From: Siphonodentalium dalli
Lineage: Eukaryota; Mollusca; Scaphopoda; Gadilida; Siphonodentaliidae
NCBI GenBank assembly: GCA_032622095.1
Contig: CP136061.1
Span: 5,526,734-5,590,733, forward strand
Direction: 5' to 3'
Length of the DNA stretch: 64,000 bases
The position numbers and the translations under genes were made by a program. Under the pieces are notes generated by a model. That model had not been told where the DNA came from. It made no database searches and saw only the letters and a program-made list of their open reading frames with translations. Shown one piece after another: positions 12,846-27,350 of the stretch (position 1 is the first letter of the stretch; each line of letters opens with the position of its first letter).

Positions 12846-12882
<37 letters not shown>
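12639..12882 (+). repeat. A-family leader only, fused to the B array
   Basis: This is the hairpin and leader of a fifth A unit. Its (ATT)n tract (about 12847-12882) runs directly into the B hairpin at 12883 instead of the A body. The change of family is therefore inside the microsatellite. Confidence 0.9.
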
Positions 12883-12886
<4 letters not shown>

Positions 12887-13086
12887 CTTCCATGGTGTAA
12901 CCAAGGAAGTATATTGTTTTTCTACTGCGGCCGTTTTCTGTTTAATTGGAAATACTCAGAAACTAATGGGAGGAGGACCGCGAAATCTCTAGCGAATGAA
13001 GGCATCTAAGGTCTACTAAAAATAATGGTATCCGGATGTTGGTCCAATATCTTTTAACAGAGTTATGGCCCTTTTTCGATTATTTT

Positions 13087-13121
<35 letters not shown>

Positions 13122-14831
13122 CTACAGTATTTTTCAACGCCCAAATCTCGGAATGTATTAGTACTAGAAAACTCAAGTTTGGTAAGTATGTTGGGGTAAA
13201 TGAGTTCTATGCCTTTGGCTCATAACGGATATTGTCCGCATTTACCCCGTGGAGTTATCTCCCTTTATATGAAAAAATGTCATTTTATTATCTCGGAAAT
13301 TATAAGGAGCAGAGCATCGAAAATTGGACTGTATGCACATCTCGATATGCCCTACTGCCCACGGGCATCAGAACTTGTGTCCGCGCTTTCCCTGAGGAGT
13401 TACCGCCCATAGTTGACAAACCTCTATTTGATTGTACTCTGTTGTCCTCTTGTATCATTCCAGATAACTGCATGTGGTTTTCATAGTCGTGTTGACCGTT
13501 GTCAGTTTAGTCAGAGAAGGAAATTTTGACAGGGTCGAACTTATATTTTGACACTGGGGTGGGGGGCAAATTGTTTACAAAATAAAATTTTGATTGACAT
13601 TCATATATTTAAGTTTATGTATTTCCCGAACGAAAACAAACTCATACCGGAAAGGATTTTTGAAATCCGAGAAGAAATGCAAGAGTTACGGGCCCTCAAA
13701 GTTTGCAATTTGGGCCCATGTGCTTGATAACACATCTCCTCCGAAGATGTCGAAGTTAGGATGTCAGCTGATACGCCAACGTGTGCGGACGGAAGAGGGC
13801 ACGCGGTGGGCCAAATTTTGCCAGTATCGGTTCATTATTGTGGGTCTGGGGAGGGGTGGTCCGTGGTGCCGAATTTTAATTCTTCTCGGAATCAGATGAA
13901 ACTTGGAATATAACATCTGCAACATCAGCCGATCTAGAAACTGAAAGAATTTCGAAAATCCATCGAAAACTGAAAGAATTGCAGGCCCTCAAACTTTGCA
14001 ATTTTGGGTCCATGTGCTTGATAACACATCTCCTCCGAAGATATCGAACATAGGATGTCATCTGATACGAAAATGCGTACGGACTGGAGACGGCACGCGG
14101 TGGGCCAAATTTTGCCAGTGTCGGTTCATTATTGTGGGTCTGGGGAGGGGTGGTCCGTGGTGACGAATTTTAATTCTTTTCGGAATCAGATGAAACTTGG
14201 AATATAATATCTGCAACATCAGCCGATCTCGAAGCTGAACACAGATCGTAAATACGTTGGAAAATGGCGGAGATTTTGGCCGTACAAGTTTGAATTTGGG
14301 CCCATATGCTTTCCAATAATCAAAGTGTTAACCGTCTCCAAATCAGATGAAATTTATACTATGCAATCTATGTCAGCCGCAAATCACAAAACTGGAAACA
14401 ACTTTAAAATCCGTTGGAAACTGACGAAGTTACGGGGCCTCAAACTTAGCATTTTGTGCCAGGGGTTGATGTTTTCCCAATCCCGTCACCCAATTTCGAG
14501 GCAGGGGTGGGGTCACGTCCAAACACTTGATATCAACCTACACATATTAGGACAACATATAATCACCATACTTCATATTTTCCGTTCATAAACTGCGATT
14601 CTTTCCACTCATGATTGATCCTATTATTATACTTCCATGGTGTAACCAAGGAAGTATATTGTTTTTCTACTGCGGCCGTTTTCTGTTTAATTGGAAATAC
14701 TCAGAAACTAATGGGAGGAGGACCGCGAAATCTCTAGCGAATGAAGGCATCTAAGGTCTACTAAAAATAATGGTATCCGGATGTTGGTCCAATATCTTTT
14801 AACAGAGTTATGGCCCTTTTTCGATTATTTT

Positions 14832-14862
<31 letters not shown>

Positions 14863-16573
14863 ACTACAGTATTTTTCAACGCCCAAATCTCGGAATGTAT
14901 TAGTACTAGAAAACTCAAGTTTGGTAAGTATGTTGGGGTAAATGAGTTCTATGCCTTTGGCTCATAACGGATATTGTCCGCATTTACCCCGTGGAGTTAT
15001 CTCCCTTTATATGAAAAAATGTCATTTTATTATCTCGGAAATTATAAGGAGCAGAGCATCGAAAATTGGACTGTATGCACATCTCGATATGCCCTACTGC
15101 CCACGGGCATCAGAACTTGTGTCCGCGCTTTCCCTGAGGAGTTACCGCCCATAGTTGACAAACCTCTATTTGATTGTACTCTGTTGTCCTCTTGTATCAT
15201 TCCAGATAACTGCATGTGGTTTTCATAGTCGTGTTGACCGTTGTCAGTTTAGTCAGAGAAGGAAATTTTGACAGGGTCGAACTTATATTTTGACACTGGG
15301 GTGGGGGGCAAATTGTTTACAAAATAAAATTTTGATTGACATTCATATATTTAAGTTTATGTATTTCCCGAACGAAAACAAACTCATACCGGAAAGGATT
15401 TTTGAAATCCGAGAAGAAATGCAAGAGTTACGGGCCCTCAAAGTTTGCAATTTGGGCCCATGTGCTTGATAACACATCTCCTCCGAAGATGTCGAAGTTA
15501 GGATGTCAGCTGATACGCCAACGTGTGCGGACGGAAGAGGGCACGCGGTGGGCCAAATTTTGCCAGTATCGGTTCATTATTGTGGGTCTGGGGAGGGGTG
15601 GTCCGTGGTGCCGAATTTTAATTCTTCTCGGAATCAGATGAAACTTGGAATATAACATCTGCAACATCAGCCGATCTAGAAACTGAAAGAATTTCGAAAA
15701 TCCATCGAAAACTGAAAGAATTGCAGGCCCTCAAACTTTGCAATTTTGGGTCCATGTGCTTGATAACACATCTCCTCCGAAGATATCGAACATAGGATGT
15801 CATCTGATACGAAAATGCGTACGGACTGGAGACGGCACGCGGTGGGCCAAATTTTGCCAGTGTCGGTTCATTATTGTGGGTCTGGGGAGGGGTGGTCCGT
15901 GGTGACGAATTTTAATTCTTTTCGGAATCAGATGAAACTTGGAATATAATATCTGCAACATCAGCCGATCTCGAAGCTGAACACAGATCGTAAATACGTT
16001 GGAAAATGGCGGAGATTTTGGCCGTACAAGTTTGAATTTGGGCCCATATGCTTTCCAATAATCAAAGTGTTAACCGTCTCCAAATCAGATGAAATTTATA
16101 CTATGCAATCTATGTCAGCCGCAAATCACAAAACTGGAAACAACTTTAAAATCCGTTGGAAACTGACGAAGTTACGGGGCCTCAAACTTAGCATTTTGTG
16201 CCAGGGGTTGATGTTTTCCCAATCCCGTCACCCAATTTCGAGGCAGGGGTGGGGTCACGTCCAAACACTTGATATCAACCTACACATATTAGGACAACAT
16301 ATAATCACCATACTTCATATTTTCCGTTCATAAACTGCGATTCTTTCCACTCATGATTGATCCTATTATTATACTTCCATGGTGTAACCAAGGAAGTATA
16401 TTGTTTTTCTACTGCGGCCGTTTTCTGTTTAATTGGAAATACTCAGAAACTAATGGGAGGAGGACCGCGAAATCTCTAGCGAATGAAGGCATCTAAGGTC
16501 TACTAAAAATAATGGTATCCGGATGTTGGTCCAATATCTTTTAACAGAGTTATGGCCCTTTTTCGATTATTTT

Positions 16574-16604
<31 letters not shown>

Positions 16605-18315
16605 ACTACAGTATTTTTCAACGCCCAAATCTCGGAATGTATTAGTACTAGAAAACTCAAGTTTGGTAAGTATGTTGGGGTAAATGAGTTCTATGCCTTT
16701 GGCTCATAACGGATATTGTCCGCATTTACCCCGTGGAGTTATCTCCCTTTATATGAAAAAATGTCATTTTATTATCTCGGAAATTATAAGGAGCAGAGCA
16801 TCGAAAATTGGACTGTATGCACATCTCGATATGCCCTACTGCCCACGGGCATCAGAACTTGTGTCCGCGCTTTCCCTGAGGAGTTACCGCCCATAGTTGA
16901 CAAACCTCTATTTGATTGTACTCTGTTGTCCTCTTGTATCATTCCAGATAACTGCATGTGGTTTTCATAGTCGTGTTGACCGTTGTCAGTTTAGTCAGAG
17001 AAGGAAATTTTGACAGGGTCGAACTTATATTTTGACACTGGGGTGGGGGGCAAATTGTTTACAAAATAAAATTTTGATTGACATTCATATATTTAAGTTT
17101 ATGTATTTCCCGAACGAAAACAAACTCATACCGGAAAGGATTTTTGAAATCCGAGAAGAAATGCAAGAGTTACGGGCCCTCAAAGTTTGCAATTTGGGCC
17201 CATGTGCTTGATAACACATCTCCTCCGAAGATGTCGAAGTTAGGATGTCAGCTGATACGCCAACGTGTGCGGACGGAAGAGGGCACGCGGTGGGCCAAAT
17301 TTTGCCAGTGTCGGTTCATTATTGTGGGTCTGGGGAGGGGTGGTCCGTGGTGCCGAATTTTAATTCTTCTCGGAATCAGATGAAACTTGGAATATAACAT
17401 CTGCAACATCAGCCGATCTAGAAACTGAAAGAATTTCGAAAATCCATCGAAAACTGAAAGAATTGCAGGCCCTCAAACTTTGCAATTTTGGGTCCATGTG
17501 CTTGATAACACATCTCCTCCGAAGATATCGAACATAGGATGTCATCTGATACGAAAATGCGTACGGACTGGAGACGGCACGCGGTGGGCCAAATTTTGCC
17601 AGTGTCGGTTCATTATTGTGGGTCTGGGGAGGGGTGGTCCGTGGTGACGAATTTTAATTCTTTTCGGAATCAGATGAAACTTGGAATATAATATCTGCAA
17701 CATCAGCCGATCTCGAAGCTGAACACAGATCGTAAATACGTTGGAAAATGGCGGAGATTTTGGCCGTACAAGTTTGAATTTGGGCCCATATGCTTTCCAA
17801 TAATCAAAGTGTTAACCGTCTCCAAATCAGATGAAATTTATACTATGCAATCTATGTCAGCCGCAAATCACAAAACTGGAAACAACTTTAAAATCCGTTG
17901 GAAACTGACGAAGTTACGGGGCCTCAAACTTAGCATTTTGTGCCAGGGGTTGATGTTTTCCCAATCCCGTCACCCAATTTCGAGGCAGGGGTGGGGTCAC
18001 GTCCAAACACTTGATATCAACCTACACATATTAGGACAACATATAATCACCATACTTCATATTTTCCGTTCATAAACTGCGATTCTTTCCACTCATGATT
18101 GATCCTATTATTATACTTCCATGGTGTAACCAAGGAAGTATATTGTTTTTCTACTGCGGCCGTTTTCTGTTTAATTGGAAATACTCAGAAACTAATGGGA
18201 GGAGGACCGCGAAATCTCTAGCGAATGAAGGCATCTAAGGTCTACTAAAAATAATGGTATCCGGATGTTGGTCCAATATCTTTTAACAGAGTTATGGCCC
18301 TTTTTCGATTATTTT

Positions 18316-18346
<31 letters not shown>

Positions 18347-20057
18347 ACTACAGTATTTTTCAACGCCCAAATCTCGGAATGTATTAGTACTAGAAAACTC
18401 AAGTTTGGTAAGTATGTTGGGGTAAATGAGTTCTATGCCTTTGGCTCATAACGGATATTGTCCGCATTTACCCCGTGGAGTTATCTCCCTTTATATGAAA
18501 AAATGTCATTTTATTATCTCGGAAATTATAAGGAGCAGAGCATCGAAAATTGGACTGTATGCACATCTCGATATGCCCTACTGCCCACGGGCATCAGAAC
18601 TTGTGTCCGCGCTTTCCCTGAGGAGTTACCGCCCATAGTTGACAAACCTCTATTTGATTGTACTCTGTTGTCCTCTTGTATCATTCCAGATAACTGCATG
18701 TGGTTTTCATAGTCGTGTTGACCGTTGTCAGTTTAGTCAGAGAAGGAAATTTTGACAGGGTCGAACTTATATTTTGACACTGGGGTGGGGGGCAAATTGT
18801 TTACAAAATAAAATTTTGATTGACATTCATATATTTAAGTTTATGTATTTCCCGAACGAAAACAAACTCATACCGGAAAGGATTTTTGAAATCCGAGAAG
18901 AAATGCAAGAGTTACGGGCCCTCAAAGTTTGCAATTTGGGCCCATGTGCTTGATAACACATCTCCTCCGAAGATGTCGAAGTTAGGATGTCAGCTGATAC
19001 GCCAACGTGTGCGGACGGAAGAGGGCACGCGGTGGGCCAAATTTTGCCAGTATCGGTTCATTATTGTGGGTCTGGGGAGGGGTGGTCCGTGGTGCCGAAT
19101 TTTAATTCTTCTCGGAATCAGATGAAACTTGGAATATAACATCTGCAACATCAGCCGATCTAGAAACTGAAAGAATTTCGAAAATCCATCGAAAACTGAA
19201 AGAATTGCAGGCCCTCAAACTTTGCAATTTTGGGTCCATGTGCTTGATAACACATCTCCTCCGAAGATATCGAACATAGGATGTCATCTGATACGAAAAT
19301 GCGTACGGACTGGAGACGGCACGCGGTGGGCCAAATTTTGCCAGTGTCGGTTCATTATTGTGGGTCTGGGGAGGGGTGGTCCGTGGTGACGAATTTTAAT
19401 TCTTTTCGGAATCAGATGAAACTTGGAATATAATATCTGCAACATCAGCCGATCTCGAAGCTGAACACAGATCGTAAATACGTTGGAAAATGGCGGAGAT
19501 TTTGGCCGTACAAGTTTGAATTTGGGCCCATATGCTTTCCAATAATCAAAGTGTTAACCGTCTCCAAATCAGATGAAATTTATACTATGCAATCTATGTC
19601 AGCCGCAAATCACAAAACTGGAAACAACTTTAAAATCCGTTGGAAACTGACGAAGTTACGGGGCCTCAAACTTAGCATTTTGTGCCAGGGGTTGATGTTT
19701 TCCCAATCCCGTCACCCAATTTCGAGGCAGGGGTGGGGTCACGTCCAAACACTTGATATCAACCTACACATATTAGGACAACATATAATCACCATACTTC
19801 ATATTTTCCGTTCATAAACTGCGATTCTTTCCACTCATGATTGATCCTATTATTATACTTCCATGGTGTAACCAAGGAAGTATATTGTTTTTCTACTGCG
19901 GCCGTTTTCTGTTTAATTGGAAATACTCAGAAACTAATGGGAGGAGGACCGCGAAATCTCTAGCGAATGAAGGCATCTAAGGTCTACTAAAAATAATGGT
20001 ATCCGGATGTTGGTCCAATATCTTTTAACAGAGTTATGGCCCTTTTTCGATTATTTT

Positions 20058-20088
<31 letters not shown>

Positions 20089-21799
20089 ACTACAGTATTT
20101 TTCAACGCCCAAATCTCGGAATGTATTAGTACTAGAAAACTCAAGTTTGGTAAGTATGTTGGGGTAAATGAGTTCTATGCCTTTGGCTCATAACGGATAT
20201 TGTCCGCATTTACCCCGTGGAGTTATCTCCCTTTATATGAAAAAATGTCATTTTATTATCTCGGAAATTATAAGGAGCAGAGCATCGAAAATTGGACTGT
20301 ATGCACATCTCGATATGCCCTACTGCCCACGGGCATCAGAACTTGTGTCCGCGCTTTCCCTGAGGAGTTACCGCCCATAGTTGACAAACCTCTATTTGAT
20401 TGTACTCTGTTGTCCTCTTGTATCATTCCAGATAACTGCATGTGGTTTTCATAGTCGTGTTGACCGTTGTCAGTTTAGTCAGAGAAGGAAATTTTGACAG
20501 GGTCGAACTTATATTTTGACACTGGGGTGGGGGGCAAATTGTTTACCAAATAAAATTTTGATTGACATTCATATATTTAAGTTTATGTATTTCCCGAACG
20601 AAAACAAACTCATACCGGAAAGGATTTTTGAAATCCGAGAAGAAATGCAAGAGTTACGGGCCCTCAAAGTTTGCAATTTGGGCCCATGTGCTTGATAACA
20701 CATCTCCTCCGAAGATGTCGAAGTTAGGATGTCAGCTGATACGCCAACGTGTGCGGACGGAAGAGGGCACGCGGTGGGCCAAATTTTGCCAGTATCGGTT
20801 CATTATTGTGGGTCTGGGGAGGGGTGGTCCGTGGTGCCGAATTTTAATTCTTCTCGGAATCAGATGAAACTTGGAATATAACATCTGCAACATCAGCCGA
20901 TCTAGAAACTGAAAGAATTTCGAAAATCCATCGAAAACTGAAAGAATTGCAGGCCCTCAAACTTTGCAATTTTGGGTCCATGTGCTTGATAACACATCTC
21001 CTCCGAAGATATCGAACATAGGATGTCATCTGATACGAAAATGCGTACGGACTGGAGACGGCACGCGGTGGGCCAAATTTTGCCAGTGTCGGTTCATTAT
21101 TGTGGGTCTGGGGAGGGGTGGTCCGTGGTGACGAATTTTAATTCTTTTCGGAATCAGATGAAACTTGGAATATAATATCTGCAACATCAGCCGATCTCGA
21201 AGCTGAACACAGATCGTAAATACGTTGGAAAATGGCGGAGATTTTGGCCGTACAAGTTTGAATTTGGGCCCATATGCTTTCCAATAATCAAAGTGTTAAC
21301 CGTCTCCAAATCAGATGAAATTTATACTATGCAATCTATGTCAGCCGCAAATCACAAAACTGGAAACAACTTTAAAATCCGTTGGAAACTGACGAAGTTA
21401 CGGGGCCTCAAACTTAGCATTTTGTGCCAGGGGTTGATGTTTTCCCAATCCCGTCACCCAATTTCGAGGCAGGGGTGGGGTCACGTCCAAACACTTGATA
21501 TCAACCTACACATATTAGGACAACATATAATCACCATACTTCATATTTTCCGTTCATAAACTGCGATTCTTTCCACTCATGATTGATCCTATTATTATAC
21601 TTCCATGGTGTAACCAAGGAAGTATATTGTTTTTCTACTGCGGCCGTTTTCTGTTTAATTGGAAATACTCAGAAACTAATGGGAGGAGGACCGCGAAATC
21701 TCTAGCGAATGAAGGCATCTAAGGTCTACTAAAAATAATGGTATCCGGATGTTGGTCCAATATCTTTTAACAGAGTTATGGCCCTTTTTCGATTATTTT

Positions 21800-21830
<31 letters not shown>

Positions 21831-23541
21831 ACTACAGTATTTTTCAACGCCCAAATCTCGGAATGTATTAGTACTAGAAAACTCAAGTTTGGTAAGTATG
21901 TTGGGGTAAATGAGTTCTATGCCTTTGGCTCATAACGGATATTGTCCGCATTTACCCCGTGGAGTTATCTCCCTTTATATGAAAAAATGTCATTTTATTA
22001 TCTCGGAAATTATAAGGAGCAGAGCATCGAAAATTGGACTGTATGCACATCTCGATATGCCCTACTGCCCACGGGCATCAGAACTTGTGTCCGCGCTTTC
22101 CCTGAGGAGTTACCGCCCATAGTTGACAAACCTCTATTTGATTGTACTCTGTTGTCCTCTTGTATCATTCCAGATAACTGCATGTGGTTTTCATAGTCGT
22201 GTTGACCGTTGTCAGTTTAGTCAGAGAAGGAAATTTTGACAGGGTCGAACTTATATTTTGACACTGGGGTGGGGGGCAAATTGTTTACAAAATAAAATTT
22301 TGATTGACATTCATATATTTAAGTTTATGTATTTCCCGAACGAAAACAAACTCATACCGGAAAGGATTTTTGAAATCCGAGAAGAAATGCAAGAGTTACG
22401 GGCCCTCAAAGTTTGCAATTTGGGCCCATGTGCTTGATAACACATCTCCTCCGAAGATGTCGAAGTTAGGATGTCAGCTGATACGCCAACGTGTGCGGAC
22501 GGAAGAGGGCACGCGGTGGGCCAAATTTTGCCAGTATCGGTTCATTATTGTGGGTCTGGGGAGGGGTGGTCCGTGGTGCCGAATTTTAATTCTTCTCGGA
22601 ATCAGATGAAACTTGGAATATAACATCTGCAACATCAGCCGATCTAGAAACTGAAAGAATTTCGAAAATCCATCGAAAACTGAAAGAATTGCAGGCCCTC
22701 AAACTTTGCAATTTTGGGTCCATGTGCTTGATAACACATCTCCTCCGAAGATATCGAACATAGGATGTCATCTGATACGAAAATGCGTACGGACTGGAGA
22801 CGGCACGCGGTGGGCCAAATTTTGCCAGTGTCGGTTCATTATTGTGGGTCTGGGGAGGGGTGGTCCGTGGTGACGAATTTTAATTCTTTTCGGAATCAGA
22901 TGAAACTTGGAATATAATATCTGCAACATCAGCCGATCTCGAAGCTGAACACAGATCGTAAATACGTTGGAAAATGGCGGAGATTTTGGCCGTACAAGTT
23001 TGAATTTGGGCCCATATGCTTTCCAATAATCAAAGTGTTAACCGTCTCCAAATCAGATGAAATTTATACTATGCAATCTATGTCAGCCGCAAATCACAAA
23101 ACTGGAAACAACTTTAAAATCCGTTGGAAACTGACGAAGTTACGGGGCCTCAAACTTAGCATTTTGTGCCAGGGGTTGATGTTTTCCCAATCCCGTCACC
23201 CAATTTCGAGGCAGGGGTGGGGTCACGTCCAAACACTTGATATCAACCTACACATATTAGGACAACATATAATCACCATACTTCATATTTTCCGTTCATA
23301 AACTGCGATTCTTTCCACTCATGATTGATCCTATTATTATACTTCCATGGTGTAACCAAGGAAGTATATTGTTTTTCTACTGCGGCCGTTTTCTGTTTAA
23401 TTGGAAATACTCAGAAACTAATGGGAGGAGGACCGCGAAATCTCTAGCGAATGAAGGCATCTAAGGTCTACTAAAAATAATGGTATCCGGATGTTGGTCC
23501 AATATCTTTTAACAGAGTTATGGCCCTTTTTCGATTATTTT

Positions 23542-23572
<31 letters not shown>

Positions 23573-25283
23573 ACTACAGTATTTTTCAACGCCCAAATCT
23601 CGGAATGTATTAGTACTAGAAAACTCAAGTTTGATAAGTATGTTGGGGTAAATGAGTTCTATGCCTTTGGCTCATAACGGATATTGTCCGCATTTACCCC
23701 GTGGAGTTATCTCCCTTTATATGAAAAAATGTCATTTTATTATCTCGGAAATTATAAGGAGCAGAGCATCGAAAATTGGACTGTATGCACATCTCGATAT
23801 GCCCTACTGCCCACGGGCATCAGAACTTGTGTCCGCGCTTTCCCTGAGGAGTTACCGCCCATAGTTGACAAACCTCTATTTGATTGTACTCTGTTGTCCT
23901 CTTGTATCATTCCAGATAACTGCATGTGGTTTTCATAGTCGTGTTGACCGTTGTCAGTTTAGTCAGAGAAGGAAATTTTGACAGGGTCGAACTTATATTT
24001 TGACACTGGGGTGGGGGGCAAATTGTTTACAAAATAAAATTTTGATTGACATTCATATATTTAAGTTTATGTATTTCCCGAACGAAAACAAACTCATACC
24101 GGAAAGGATTTTTGAAATCCGAGAAGAAATGCAAGAGTTACGGGCCCTCAAAGTTTGCAATTTGGGCCCATGTGCTTGATAACACATCTCCTCCGAAGAT
24201 GTCGAAGTTAGGATGTCAGCTGATACGCCAACGTGTGCGGACGGAAGAGGGCACGCGGTGGGCCAAATTTTGCCAGTATCGGTTCATTATTGTGGGTCTG
24301 GGGAGGGGTGGTCCGTGGTGCCGAATTTTAATTCTTCTCGGAATCAGATGAAACTTGGAATATAACATCTGCAACATCAGCCGATCTAGAAACTGAAAGA
24401 ATTTCGAAAATCCATCGAAAACTGAAAGAATTGCAGGCCCTCAAACTTTGCAATTTTGGGTCCATGTGCTTGATAACACATCTCCTCCGAAGATATCGAA
24501 CATAGGATGTCATCTGATACGAAAATGCGTACGGACTGGAGACGGCACGCGGTGGGCCAAATTTTGCCAGTGTCGGTTCATTATTGTGGGTCTGGGGAGG
24601 GGTGGTCCGTGGTGACGAATTTTAATTCTTTTCGGAATCAGATGAAACTTGGAATATAATATCTGCAACATCAGCCGATCTCGAAGCTGAACACAGATCG
24701 TAAATACGTTGGAAAATGGCGGAGATTTTGGCCGTACAAGTTTGAATTTGGGCCCATATGCTTTCCAATAATCAAAGTGTTAACCGTCTCCAAATCAGAT
24801 GAAATTTATACTATGCAATCTATGTCAGCCGCAAATCACAAAACTGGAAACAACTTTAAAATCCGTTGGAAACTGACGAAGTTACGGGGCCTCAAACTTA
24901 GCATTTTGTGCCAGGGGTTGATGTTTTCCCAATCCCGTCACCCAATTTCGAGGCAGGGGTGGGGTCACGTCCAAACACTTGATATCAACCTACACATATT
25001 AGGACAACATATAATCACCATACTTCATATTTTCCGTTCATAAACTGCGATTCTTTCCACTCATGATTGATCCTATTATTATACTTCCATGGTGTAACCA
25101 AGGAAGTATATTGTTTTTCTACTGCGGCCGTTTTCTGTTTAATTGGAAATACTCAGAAACTAATGGGAGGAGGACCGCGAAATCTCTAGCGAATGAAGGC
25201 ATCTAAGGTCTACTAAAAATAATGGTATCCGGATGTTGGTCCAATATCTTTTAACAGAGTTATGGCCCTTTTTCGATTATTTT

Positions 25284-25314
<31 letters not shown>

Positions 25315-27319
25315 ACTACAGTATTTTTCAACGCCCAAATCTCGGAATGTATTAGTACTAGAAAACTCAAGTTTGGTAAGTATGTTGGGGTAAATGAGTT
25401 CTATGCCTTTGGCTCATAACGGATATTGTCCGCATTTACCCCGTGGAGTTATCTCCCTTTATATGAAAAAATGTCATTTTATTATCTCGGAAATTATAAG
25501 GAGCAGAGCATCGAAAATTGGACTGTATGCACATCTCGATATGCCCTACTGCCCACGGGCATCAGAACTTGTGTCCGCGCTTTCCCTGAGGAGTTACCGC
25601 CCATAGTTGACAAACCTCTATTTGATTGTACTCTGTTGTCCTCTTGTATCATTCCAGATAACTGCATGTGGTTTTCATAGTCGTGTTGACCGTTGTCAGT
25701 TTAGTCAGAGAAGGAAATTTTGACAGGGTCGAACTTATATTTTGACACTGGGGTGGGGGGCAAATTGTTTACAAAATAAAATTTTGATTGACATTCATAT
25801 ATTTAAGTTTATGTATTTCCCGAACGAAAACAAACTCATACCGGAAAGGATTTTTGAAATCCGAGAAGAAATGCAAGAGTTACGGGCCCTCAAAGTTTGC
25901 AATTTGGGCCCATGTGCTTGATAACACATCTCCTCCGAAGATGTCGAAGTTAGGATGTCAGCTGATACGCCAACGTGTGCGGACGGAAGAGGGCACGCGG
26001 TGGGCCAAATTTTGCCAGTATCGGTTCATTATTGTGGGTCTGGGGAGGGGTGGTCCGTGGTGCCGAATTTTAATTCTTCTCGGAATCAGATGAAACTTGG
26101 AATATAACATCTGCAACATCAGCCGATCTAGAAACTGAAAGAATTTCGAAAATCCATCGAAAACTGAAAGAATTGCAGGCCCTCAAACTTTGCAATTTTG
26201 GGTCCATGTGCTTGATAACACATCTCCTCCGAAGATATCGAACATAGGATGTCATCTGATACGAAAATGCGTACGGACTGGAGACGGCACGCGGTGGGCC
26301 AAATTTTGCCAGTGTCGGTTCATTATTGTGGGTCTGGGGAGGGGTGGTCCGTGGTGCCGAATTTTAATTCTTCTCGGAATCAGATGAAACTTGGAATATA
26401 ACATCTGCAACATCAGCCGATCTAGAAACTGAAAGAATTTCGAAAATCCATCGAAAACTGAAAGAATTGCAGGCCCTCAAACTTTGCAATTTTGGGTCCA
26501 TGTGCTTGATAACACATCTCCTCCGAAGATATCGAACATAGGATGTCATCTGATACGAAAATGCGTACGGACTGGAGACGGCACGCGGTGGGCCAAATTT
26601 TGCCAGTGTCGGTTCATTATTGTGGGTCTGGGGAGGGGTGGTCCGTGGTGACGAATTTTAATTCTTTTCGGAATCAGATGAAACTTGGAATATAATATCT
26701 GCAACATCAGCCGATCTCGAAGCTGAACACAGATCGTAAATACGTTGGAAAATGGCGGAGATTTTGGCCGTACAAGTTTGAATTTGGGCCCATATGCTTT
26801 CCAATAATCAAAGTGTTAACCGTCTCCAAATCAGATGAAATTTATACTATGCAATCTATGTCAGCCGCAAATCACAAAACTGGAAACAACTTTAAAATCC
26901 GTTGGAAACTGACGAAGTTACGGGGCCTCAAACTTAGCATTTTGTGCCAGGGGTTGATGTTTTCCCAATCCCGTCACCCAATTTCGAGGCAGGGGTGGGG
27001 TCACGTCCAAACACTTGATATCAACCTACACATATTAGGACAACATATAATCACCATACTTCATATTTTCCGTTCATAAACTGCGATTCTTTCCACTCAT
27101 GATTGATCCTATTATTATACTTCCATGGTGTAACCAAGGAAGTATATTGTTTTTCTACTGCGGCCGTTTTCTGTTTAATTGGAAATACTCAGAAACTAAT
27201 GGGAGGAGGACCGCGAAATCTCTAGCGAATGAAGGCATCTAAGGTCTACTAAAAATAATGGTATCCGGATGTTGGTCCAATATCTTTTAACAGAGTTATG
27301 GCCCTTTTTCGATTATTTT

Positions 27320-27350
<31 letters not shown>

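Noticed and set aside
6198-14061. Repeated open frames of 61-128 codons in A and B units as genes
   Set aside because: They recur only because the units repeat. The same homologous DNA is open in one frame in A (HISSEDIELR...) and another in B (NTSPPKMSKL...), showing no conserved reading frame. No domain is recognisable and low-complexity parts are included.
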